Shown here: in pieces, positions 1 through 6,225 of the stretch
Layout: every line of letters starts with the position of its first letter
How positions within the stretch are numbered: the first letter of the stretch is position 1
DNA from: Caldilineaceae bacterium
GTDB taxonomy: Bacteria; Chloroflexota; Anaerolineae; Caldilineales; Caldilineaceae
Assembly (NCBI GenBank): GCA_012032975.1
Contig: JAAUPU010000034.1
Span: 1-10,500 of the forward strand
Length of the DNA: 10,500 nt
Reading direction: 5' to 3'
Translations under genes and position numbers: made by a program
The notes under the pieces: model-generated
Told to the model about the DNA's origin: nothing
Seen by the model: the letters and a program-made list of their open reading frames with translations, nothing else
Database searches by the model: none

Positions 1-917
1 ATAGGCATAGCGAACACCCAACCAGGGATGTCGATAACGACCCAACGTCAACAGATCCGGCAATATCCGGCGCAACGTATCCACTGGCACGGCAAAGCCG
101 ACACCGGCATTGGTGCCGGTTGGACTGAAGATAGCAGTGTTGATGCCGATGACGCGTCCGCTGCTGTCGAGTAGCGGACGCCCGAGTTGCCGCGGTTGAT
201 GGCGGCGTCCGTCTGGATGATGCCTGTGATGGTCCGCCCGTCGGAGCTTTCGAGCGTGCGGTCCAGAGCGCTGATCACGCCCGTGGTCAATGTACGGCCG
301 AACTGGCCGAAAGGGTTGCCGATGGCGACAGCGCGCTGCCCGACTCTCAGATCGGACGAACTCCCCAACTCCACGGGCGCCAACAGATCTGGGGGCGCGG
401 TCACCTGCAAAAGGGCCACATCGTTGCGCTCGTCCAGCCCAACCACCGTGGCTGGCAGTACGGTGGCATCACTGAAGCTCACCTCGATGCGTTGCGCGCC
501 TTCGACAACATGTGCATTGGTGAGGATGTGGCCTTCCGTGTCGAGCACAAAGCCAGAGCCTGCACCATCTTCCGGCACAATCTCGAAGAAAAAGCCGCGC
601 CGCAAAATCCGCGTGGTGATGTTGACGACGGAAGGTGAGACACGCTCGTAGACATCGATCACGCGACGCTCAGCAAAATCCAGACCGAACGCATCGATCA
701 GCGCCAATTGTGCATTCGTCAGCGCTTGGTCGTTTGGCGGCAGAGCAGTCGGCGTGAATGTGGGCTGGGGGAGCGACACTTCTGACGGCGGCACATCTGA
801 ATGGGCAGGTGGATTGAGACAACTCACCAGCATCATCCATGTGAGGACGAATAGTGGCGCCCAACGTAGCCAGATGCGCGTTCTTCGGGGGTTCGTTCTC
901 TTGTCGGCGATAGCCAT
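1..917 (-). CDS. HtrA/DegP-family serine protease, lipoprotein (partial, frameshifted)
   Basis: Trypsin-like (S1C) envelope protease that degrades or processes misfolded exported proteins. From the ATG at 917, a positively charged start ([11 protein letters not shown]) leads into a hydrophobic stretch ending in a lipobox, LVSC, with Cys33 as the likely lipidated residue; a Pro/Thr-rich spacer follows. The catalytic triad is visible: His136 in TNAHVV, Asp166 in RNDVALLQV, Ser245 in GNSG. Directly after GNSG the frame breaks near 176-183: the minus strand reads GGGCGTCC where GGGCGGTCC would keep the HtrA consensus. In the shifted frame the family sequence resumes ([13 protein letters not shown], then [18 protein letters not shown]) to the window edge. 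Any PDZ domain lies outside. A GTG at 944 is an alternative start; neither start has a clear Shine-Dalgarno. Family call firm; whether the break is real is uncertain. Confidence 0.9.
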
Positions 918-944
918 CGTAAAAAGCCCGCTAATCCGTTTCAC

Positions 945-1651
945 TACAGAGGGTTCTCGAAAAGAAGCATCGTCGCCCGGAGGGTCTCATCCAAGGCTGG
1001 ATTCATAACCCGCTGGCTTGCCGGTTGGTTCCGCAGAGACAAACAGACGATGCCATCACTTCAACCGAAAGGCGAGCAATCTTCCAGGAGCAATGGCGGC
1101 CTCAACCCCTACACCGCTCTGGGGCGAGCATCAAATCCATCCCCACGATGACCCGAACGCGATACATAGTTGGGATAACTCCTGGATAAACGGGGTGACA
1201 AGACCGCGATACCCATTGGGAAAGAATTGGGGTTCTGAGGAGAAACGCGCGAACCCGAACGATAGTCTCACATCCATGTCGGGGTCCGGCATTTCGCAGC
1301 CACAACATATAGCATTTTGTTGCACAGGGCACGAGATTTGTTGACTTCCCTCTCCACGCCTTTCGTCACCTTCCCACAAAGTTGCCACAGCCTTCTGGGA
1401 CTTGATGGTTCGACGGCAGCCTCTATATGCGCAGCATCCCCCAAAATGAACTGCATCTAGTGGGTATCTGCGGCACATAAAGAAATCTCCCCACTGTCCC
1501 CAGTGCCTACTAAGACTATTATATTTCCTAAAAATATATTCTGTTCGAGTGATGAGGACGCATGTTGTCAACAACCGATTCACGCAATGAAGGCCAGAGC
1601 GAACTGCCTAGTTCCGGGTTGTCTATGGACGACGCAAACCGGGCGTTTCCT
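945..1651. other. Non-coding or unrecognised stretch of about 700 bases
   Basis: I see no convincing gene. Open frames exist on both strands (for example 1093-1344 plus and 1131-1583 minus), but their translations are rich in Cys, Trp and His and show no recognisable motif. One minus-strand stretch, 1268-1456 (GDAAHIEAAVEPSSPRRLW), faintly recalls a transposase middle region, too weakly to call. Base composition shifts near 1511-1545, an AT-rich patch containing a minus-strand TATAAT-like hexamer (1518-1523) without a good -35 partner. The region may be decayed accessory DNA and also holds the upstream region of the HtrA gene. No RNA gene or terminator was recognised. Confidence 0.5.
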
Positions 1652-2200
1652 TCACCAGAGGGTGAAAGAAACCGTCAGACTCATCGGCTCTCTCTTCGTC
1701 CAGAAGTATGCAGGATGGGTCCAAATAGGGTAGCGGATCTGAGAAGCCACCCCAGCCATCAAGCGGTTATAGGGGATGACTCGAATCGCGAAATGAAGAA
1801 AAGATGGACCCACACGTGGGTCGCTGGAGTAGGCCAGGGGTTCGCCACGTACAAGCATTTGACCTGCCTCTACGACATGGTCGCCAACATAGGCGTAAAA
1901 CGACTCACCCCAGCGGTGTTCGACCTTTAGATACCGTTCAAAACCACCAGTTTCATAGCCAATCTCTACGACACGACCGTGGTCTACAGCGAGCAAGTGC
2001 GTCGCTGGAGGAATGGCAAAATCGATGCCTGGGTGCCCCTTCAGGGGAATGCTGCTGTAGGTGAACCCAGCATAGAGGTCATGATGTTCTGCCCAGAATT
2101 GAAGGATCGTTGCTTGCCCTTCAAAAGGAGGGGTGAGATAGATGCCCTCAGGCTCATACAGTCCCGATGACAGCGTTTGTTGAACGAATTTATATACCAT
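1652..2200 (-). CDS. Degenerate M23/LytM-like metallopeptidase-fold protein
   Basis: LytM-fold protein of about 182 residues. M23 enzymes are zinc endopeptidases that cut peptidoglycan cross-links; enzymatically inactive members often serve as regulators. Numbered from the ATG at 2200: the HxxxD zinc motif is present as HPGID (His56, Asp60), followed by a typical strand (LLAVDHGRVVEIGYE). The usual YAH motif reads YAYV (Tyr104 for the catalytic His), and the usual HLHF motif reads FLHF (Phe134 replaces the first His; His136, the third zinc ligand, remains). So zinc binding looks possible and peptide hydrolysis unlikely. No signal peptide or membrane segment is visible, odd for a cell-wall enzyme. 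A TTG at 2233 would add 11 residues; neither start has a strong Shine-Dalgarno. It diverges from the FmdB gene. A decaying gene is an alternative to a regulator. Confidence 0.75.
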   Translation of the reverse strand: MVYKFVQQTLSSGLYEPEGIYLTPPFEGQATILQFWAEHHDLYAGFTYSSIPLKGHPGIDFAIPPATHLLAVDHGRVVEIGYETGGFERYLKVEHRWGESFYAYVGDHVVEAGQMLVRGEPLAYSSDPRVGPSFLHFAIRVIPYNRLMAGVASQIRYPIWTHPAYFWTKREPMSLTVSFTLW

Positions 2201-2244
2201 AGATCGTGGCTTCAGTGATTGGCCTATGCGCAATGCTCAAAAAT

Positions 2245-2273
2245 TCGACAAGAGGCGTATCGGTGATTATACT
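2245..2273 (+). promoter_or_regulatory. Sigma-70-type promoter for the FmdB gene
   Basis: A -35 hexamer TCGACA (2245-2250) and a -10 hexamer TATACT (2268-2273), each one mismatch from consensus, are separated by exactly 17 bases. Transcription would start near 2280, leaving a leader of about 110 bases before the FmdB start. The -10 overlaps that of the divergent promoter. Confidence 0.6.
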
Positions 2274-2295
2274 GCGTACCGTATTGGCCTGGAAA
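2266..2295 (-). promoter_or_regulatory. Divergent minus-strand promoter for the M23-like gene
   Basis: A perfect TATAAT on the minus strand (2266-2271) has a TTTCCA (2290-2295, four of six matches) as a candidate -35 at 18-base spacing. The expected start is near 2259, leaving about 25 bases to the TTG at 2233 or 59 to the ATG at 2200. Confidence 0.5.
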
Positions 2296-2334
2296 ACGCT
2301 AGGCCACCAGGGATAGTTGACCGCCGGCCGGCGG
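2285..2334 (+). promoter_or_regulatory. Structured 5' leader of the FmdB gene
   Basis: Two dyads lie between the plus-strand promoter and the FmdB start: TGGCCT (2285-2290) pairs with AGGCCA (2301-2306), and CCGCCGGCCGGCGG (2321-2334) is a perfect 14-base palindrome. They could be RNA hairpins or, for the palindrome, an operator. No known riboswitch class is recognised and no U-run follows. Confidence 0.3.
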
Positions 2335-2389
2335 GAATGATCTTCGGTTCAATCGAGATGGATAGGCGACTGGGTAGGAGTGTGTGACG

Positions 2390-2764
2390 GTGCCAATTTA
2401 CGAATTTTCGTGCCACGATTGTGGCTTTGAGTTTGAACGGATTCAGTCGTTTTCGGATGAAAGTGTGCCCAGTTGCACCTCCTGTCAGAGCGTGAATGTC
2501 GTGCGCAAAGTCGGTCGTCCCGCCATTCATTTCAAAGGCGCTGGCTGGTATATCACGGATAGCAAGAGCAAATCCAAGGAGTCCTCCAGCGGCGCACGCA
2601 ATGGCGAGTCGAGTGAGTCGGCCAGTTCTGATGGCGAATCGTCGACCGCTTCTGAAACCAAGACCGAGTCTTCGGAGAAGTCGGAGAAGTCGGAAAAACC
2701 CGCAAAGGCAGGGGCAACGACCAGCGCCGACAAGCCAAAGGCAGCCGAGAAGTCTGACGCATAA
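2390..2764 (+). CDS. FmdB-family zinc ribbon protein
   Basis: Small cytoplasmic protein of about 124 residues. It opens with the family signature MPIYEFSCHDCGFEFE and continues to a second CxxC pair (CTSC), so four cysteines can form a zinc ribbon within the first 35 residues or so; VRKVGRPAIHFKGAGWY is the usual family continuation. The second half (from about residue 58) is a low-complexity Ser/Glu/Lys/Ala tail, probably disordered. FmdB was named as a putative regulator of formamidase/amidase genes; the function of most members is unknown. The GTG at 2390 is chosen because AGGAG (2376-2380) sits nine bases upstream and the protein then starts at the family MPIYE; the in-frame GTG at 2384 would leave only three. 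The gene is monocistronic, with its own promoter and a strong terminator. Confidence 0.9.
   Translation: MPIYEFSCHDCGFEFERIQSFSDESVPSCTSCQSVNVVRKVGRPAIHFKGAGWYITDSKSKSKESSSGARNGESSESASSDGESSTASETKTESSEKSEKSEKPAKAGATTSADKPKAAEKSDA
2672..2698 (+). repeat. Nine-base tandem repeat inside the FmdB tail
   Basis: Three consecutive copies of a 9-base unit (TCGGAGAAG twice, then TCGGAAAAA) encode a repeated Ser-Glu-Lys triplet in the disordered tail. Replication slippage here would change tail length in frame. Confidence 0.7.
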
Positions 2765-2808
2765 CGTCACTTGCTCTCGGCGGTATCACAATTTTGAATC
2801 AACTATCG

Positions 2809-2839
2809 TTCCACCAGGCTGCCTGGTGGAATTTCTTTT
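2809..2839 (+). terminator. Rho-independent terminator of the FmdB gene
   Basis: TTCCACCAG (2809-2817) pairs perfectly with CTGGTGGAA (2823-2831) around a five-base loop, followed by TTTCTTTT (2832-2839). It lies 45 bases after the FmdB stop. Confidence 0.9.
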
Positions 2840-2917
2840 ATTGGACGCATCGTCTGCCATAAGTCGGAATCCACTCCTGTGTTGGGGCCATCTTCGTCCC
2901 CAATGCGCCCAATAAAA
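2836..2917. repeat. Foldback sequence with 15-base inverted arms
   Basis: The arm TTTTATTGGACGCAT (2836-2850) matches the reverse complement of 2903-2917 at 14 of 15 positions, with 52 bases between. An inner hairpin, TTGGGG (2882-2887) with CCCCAA (2898-2903), touches the right arm. The left arm overlaps the terminator's T-run. It may be a small MITE-like element, a structured RNA, or chance next to a terminator; there is no coding content. Confidence 0.45.
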
Positions 2918-2922
2918 GTCAC

Positions 2923-2951
2923 TAGTCGGAAATGGCGATATGGTGTACAAT
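2923..2951 (+). promoter_or_regulatory. Possible promoter of the two-helix membrane protein gene
   Basis: TACAAT (2946-2951) matches the -10 consensus at five of six positions; the candidate -35, TAGTCG (2923-2928), is weak at 17-base spacing. The start codon lies about 80 bases downstream. Confidence 0.35.
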
Positions 2952-3036
2952 ATTTCGAAGCACTTTCTCCCTTCCCCTGTATGCCCGCAGCGCAGGGTTC
3001 TCATATTCTGAAGCCATCAAACTCAGGAGGAAAATA

Positions 3037-3507
3037 ATGACTGTACCAAAGCGATTTGGCGTGTTGCGCCTTTTTGGCACGATACTCAAGGTTCTGGCCT
3101 GGATTCTGCTTGTGCTTGCCGTGCTGGGCGCGATCGGCGCCGTCATTATTGGAGCTGGTGTTGCCGTTATCCCGGATGATGTACTGCCTGACAACATGAG
3201 CTTGGTCACGCTGGGGGGTGGTATCACAGCAGGGATCGGGGCATTGCTCATCGGGATGATCTATTTCGTGATTTTTTACGCGCTGGGCGAGCTATTGCAT
3301 ATGTACCTGGCTCTGGAGGAAAATACCCGCCTGACTGCTGCTCTCCTGTTGAAAATGCATCAAGATGGTCAGGTGGAGGAGACACCCACTTATAGCACGG
3401 GGGTGGCTTTGTGGGAGAACCGTTTGAAGGGTAGCGCTTATCCCCCAAGAGGCGAAGTTTACAGGGTGCGTAGCCAGATTGCTACGCACCTTTTTGATTG
3501 GAGATGA
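3037..3507 (+). CDS. Two-helix membrane protein of unknown function
   Basis: About 156 residues as read. The ATG at 3037 is firmly chosen: AGGAGG (3025-3030) lies six bases upstream. A short basic start (MTVPKRFG) precedes a hydrophobic helix at about residues 17-45 and a longer hydrophobic segment at about 55-88, ending in ALGELLHMYLALEENTR, whose acidic amphipathic run recalls small uncharacterised membrane proteins; I cannot name a family. Oddly, the last 14 codons overlap a perfect terminator hairpin (3465-3495). One extra G in the GGGGG at 3400-3404 would give an ending of GGGFVGEPFEG and a TAG near 3433, about 30 bases before the hairpin, so the true carboxyl end may be shorter and the final 35 residues or so as read may be artefactual. 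The gene stands alone. Confidence 0.75.
   Translation: MTVPKRFGVLRLFGTILKVLAWILLVLAVLGAIGAVIIGAGVAVIPDDVLPDNMSLVTLGGGITAGIGALLIGMIYFVIFYALGELLHMYLALEENTRLTAALLLKMHQDGQVEETPTYSTGVALWENRLKGSAYPPRGEVYRVRSQIATHLFDWR
3465..3495 (+). terminator. Rho-independent terminator
   Basis: A perfect ten-base stem, GGTGCGTAGC (3465-3474) with GCTACGCACC (3481-3490), a six-base loop and TTTTT (3491-3495). It works in the plus direction and lies within the 3' end of the membrane protein frame as read. Confidence 0.9.
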
Positions 3508-3578
3508 TCGGTTTGCCTGGAGATGATTGGGCTAAAAGGCCACTGTTCGGCCTCAGCAAGAGCAGGAAGCGGTGATCT

Positions 3579-4349
3579 CTATGCCAACTCAAGCTTGTCC
3601 TGGACAAGTGAGGTAAGGAAGCTGCGCTGTTGCTCGCCATCAAACAGTATGGCTACGACGGAATCCTCGCCATCGCCCGAAACTTCTGTGATCACGCCAA
3701 CGCCGAAATGTGGATGGCAGACTCGTTGGCCAGGGACAATTGAGATGGAAGGCTGCTTGCGTCCGTTTGTGGCTACGTTGGTCGCGTCGCCGTTGCGCAG
3801 CGGATCTGGACGGGAAAGTGAGTTGGCCACATTGGCCTCACGGTCTCGCCAGCTCTCCGCCAAATTCGCCATCATCTGATCTGGGTTTTTGTTGACGGAA
3901 GTGCGCAGTTGGGTCGCGCGTGTCCTGGCGGCTTCCAGGAGGGACGCAAACTGACGGCGCTCTTGTTCGCTGCGTTGGCTCTGGAGCAGGACGCGATGGG
4001 CGCGCGTCAGAAGTCGAAAGAGAAGGTCGAGTTGCTTGGTCGGCTCGTCTAACGGATCGACCAGGAGCAGTTGGACATCGTTCAAACGGCACAACTCGGC
4101 GCGCGTCTGGTCTCGCTGCTGGGTCTCCAGAACGTCCCAATCGCTCTGTCTGCCTTGTCCCTTGGCCGTCAATCCGACGAAGCGCACGGCAAAGCCTATA
4201 TCTGGATAGAAGCGGTCGAGTTTGAGACGTCGTCCAGTGGCAGGATTGACCAGCCATTTTGGGCTGACGTTGTCCTGTCCGGTCAGCCCTTCAAAGGTGC
4301 GGGCGAGAATCTCTCGCCAAGCATTCATGTGCAGATAGATGTTGGACAT
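3579..4349 (-). CDS. Nuclease-fold-like protein with UvrD/PcrA-tail-like domain
   Basis: 256 residues, soluble, no signal peptide. Residues 1-100 resemble the Vsr/PD-(D/E)XK-like domains of many hypothetical proteins: RLKLDRFYPDIGFAVRF (41-57) followed by a helix like those ending with a conserved Cys-Arg (AELCRLNDVQLLLVDP, 84-99). The acid usually found in the second strand (IEF type) is Arg here (VRF), so activity is doubtful. Residues 100-150 are Arg/Gln/Glu-rich and probably helical. Residues 204-256 (PGQRVCHPHFGVGVITEV, ending FDGEQQRSFL) strongly resemble the Tudor/CarD-like domain at the carboxyl end of UvrD/PcrA helicases, which contacts RNA polymerase or DNA. A role in DNA repair or transcription coupling is inference. 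The ATG at 4349 has only a weak GGAAA upstream. It diverges from murJ. Confidence 0.7.
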   Translation of the reverse strand: MSNIYLHMNAWREILARTFEGLTGQDNVSPKWLVNPATGRRLKLDRFYPDIGFAVRFVGLTAKGQGRQSDWDVLETQQRDQTRAELCRLNDVQLLLVDPLDEPTKQLDLLFRLLTRAHRVLLQSQRSEQERRQFASLLEAARTRATQLRTSVNKNPDQMMANLAESWRDREANVANSLSRPDPLRNGDATNVATNGRKQPSISIVPGQRVCHPHFGVGVITEVSGDGEDSVVAILFDGEQQRSFLTSLVQDKLELA

Positions 4350-4395
4350 GATGGTTTCCGTTCAGGGTGGAGAGGCGTCATTTACTCGGATCGAA

Positions 4396-4424
4396 ATCGT
4401 AGCACATATGTTCCGTTTCTGCAA
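4396..4424 (-). promoter_or_regulatory. Possible promoter of the nuclease-like gene
   Basis: On the minus strand an extended -10, TGCTACGAT (4396-4404), has TTGCAG (4419-4424) as a -35 at exactly 17 bases. The hexamers match consensus at four and three positions. Transcription would begin near 4389, about 40 bases before the ATG. Confidence 0.4.
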
Positions 4425-4475
4425 TTGAGCGCGCTCTGTTGGTGCAGCTGGCTCCGCTGCGACGGCGATCACTGG

Positions 4476-4491
4476 CGTGCGCGAACGCACG
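4476..4491. repeat. Short perfect dyad in the divergent intergenic region
   Basis: CGTGCG (4476-4481) and CGCACG (4486-4491) flank a CGAA loop. It lies between the two divergent genes, over 100 bases from either proposed promoter, with no T-run. A protein-binding site is possible; chance is not excluded. Confidence 0.2.
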
Positions 4492-4599
4492 GGTAAAGAC
4501 GACACCCACCATGTTTTGTTCCGCTCCAGCTGAATGCATGGGTGAAGCCTATTTCGCCCAAAGCGGACCATCCCAGTGGGAGCAGCGCGCCGCTGCCTA

Positions 4600-4608
4600 T
4601 GCTATAAT
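4600..4608 (+). promoter_or_regulatory. Extended -10 promoter of murJ, near-leaderless
   Basis: TGCTATAAT is a perfect -10 hexamer (4603-4608) with the upstream TG of extended -10 promoters. No good -35 is present at 16-18 bases, which extended -10 promoters tolerate. The murJ ATG begins only eight bases after the hexamer, so transcription would start at or within a few bases of the start codon. Confidence 0.6.
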
Positions 4609-4616
4609 CAGCCCCC

Positions 4617-6225
4617 ATGAGCATACCCTCGGTTGCGGAGCCGGCCCCGAAAAAGAATCAGAATGTTACGTTGGACGGCCGGGGGATTGCAAGGGCAGCG
4701 GCTCTTGTGATGGTCTTCTTCCTGCTTAGCAGGATAACCGGCCTGCTGCGCGAGATCGTTATCGGCGCGCAGTTTGGCACCAGCGCAGAGTTGGACGCCT
4801 ATCTGGCTGCATTTCGGGTGCCGGACCTGCTCTTTCAGCTGGTGGCCGGCGGCGCGCTGGGCAGCGCGTTTATTCCTACCTTTTCCACTTATTGGGCCAA
4901 CTCCCAGCACGAGGCAGCCTGGCTCCTCTTCAGCCGGGTGCTCAATCTGGTTACCTTGCTGCTGCTGTTGATCGCTTCGGTTGCAGCCTTTTTCGCGCTC
5001 CCCCTCGTCGAGTTTGTGATTGCGCCTGGCTTCTCACCCGAGCAACAAGTGCTGACGGCCCAACTGATGCGCTGGATGCTATTGAGCACCATCGTCTTTG
5101 GCGCCAGCGGGCTGATCATGGGCGCGCTCAACGCGGTGCAGCATTTCCTGTTGCCCGCAGCCGCACCCGTCTTCTACAACGTGACGATCATCTTGAGCGC
5201 GCTGATCTTGACGCCATACATGGGCGTTTATGCTCTGGCCTTCGGCGTCGTGATCGGCGCAATTGTCCATCTGTTGGTTCAACTGCCCGGGCTGTGGTGG
5301 CAGCGTGCGCGCTATTCTCTCAGTTTGAGGGTAAGCGATCCAGGCGTGCTGGAGGTGGCCCGGCTGATGGGGCCGCGCGTGCTGGGGCTTTTTTTCGTGC
5401 AGCTTCAATTTCTGGTCAACACCATCTTGGCCAGTGGGCTGGCGGTCGGCAGCCTTAGCGCACTCAATTATGGCTGGCTGTTGATGTTGCTTCCCCAGGG
5501 CATCTTTGCCCAGGCCATCGCCACCGCGGTCTTTCCCACCTTTGCGGCTCAGGTTTCCACCGGGCAAACGGAGATCTTGCGTCGTACATTTGGGCAGGCC
5601 TTGCGGATGGTGATCTTTCTCACCATCCCGTCTGCGGTCGGGCTGTATATGTTGCGCGAGCCAGTGGTGAGGGCGCTGTTGGAGCGGGGCCAGTTTAGCA
5701 CCGAGAGCACTGCGATGGTGGGCTATGCGTTGCAATTTTATGCGCTGGGACTGGTCGCCCATGCCGCGGTGGAGATTGCCGTGCGTGCGTTCTATGCATT
5801 GCACAATACGATGACGCCGGTATTGGCTGGCATCCTGGCCATGTCACTCAATATCGGATTCAGCCTCTGGTGGGTTTCCAGCCTGAGTTATGGTGGGTTG
5901 GCTCTGGCCAACAGCGTGGCGACGACCATTGAGATGGTTCTGTTGTTGTGGCTGCTGCGCAAGCCGTTGCAGGGCATCGAAGGGCGGAGGTTGACCATGA
6001 CGGTGGGGCGTTCCCTGCTGGCCGCCGGCGCAATGGCGGTTGCGCTCTGGTTCTGGGTGCAGTGGGCCGCGCAGTTCGCTTGGCCACAGGCGCTGAACGT
6101 CGGCCATTGGGCGCCGGCCGTGGGCGGCATCCTGTTGGCGGCGGGGCGTCTATGCGCTGGGCTGTTTGCTACTCAGAAGCGAAGAGCTTCGTCCGGCCGT
6201 TGCCCTCTTGACCCGCCGGCGATGA
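4617..6225 (+). CDS. murJ: MurJ (MviN) lipid II flippase, frameshifted near the end
   Basis: Polytopic inner-membrane MOP-superfamily transporter that flips lipid II for peptidoglycan synthesis. About 535 residues after correction (E. coli MurJ has 511). After a hydrophilic 24-residue start, SRITGLLRE (38-46) and LDAYLAAFRVPD (59-70) match the family; Arg39, Arg45 and Asp60 keep the spacing of the essential Arg18, Arg24 and Asp39 of E. coli. LNYGWLLMLLPQGIFAQA is the usual mid-protein motif, and hydrophobic helices run throughout. Near GGGG at 6143-6146 the frame breaks: as read it ends at 6239 with an unlikely tail, but with one G fewer it continues GVYALGCLLLRSEELRPA and stops at 6225, the normal MurJ ending. 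No Shine-Dalgarno precedes the ATG. It overlaps the convergent acyltransferase gene by about 53 bases. Confidence 0.95.

Noticed and set aside
1093..1344. 84-codon plus-strand ORF preceded by AGGAG
   Set aside because: Spacing to the ATG is only two bases, and the translation is Trp/His/Cys-rich with no motif; probably chance.
1268..1456. Possible decayed transposase on the minus strand
   Set aside because: Only a faint resemblance in about 20 residues (GDAAHIEAAVEPSSPRRLW); no DDE motif series, inverted ends or target duplication were found.
1518..1523. Minus-strand TATAAT in the AT-rich patch as a promoter
   Set aside because: No acceptable -35 at normal spacing and no convincing gene downstream.
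1645..1680. Hairpin at the end of the M23-like gene as a terminator
   Set aside because: Read on the minus strand, TTTCACC and GGTGAA pair, but no T-run follows and the stop codon lies inside the stem.
4892..5458. Long open frame within murJ in another frame
   Set aside because: It is a shadow of a clearly coding membrane protein; its Arg/Ala/Gly-rich translation has no recognisable motif.
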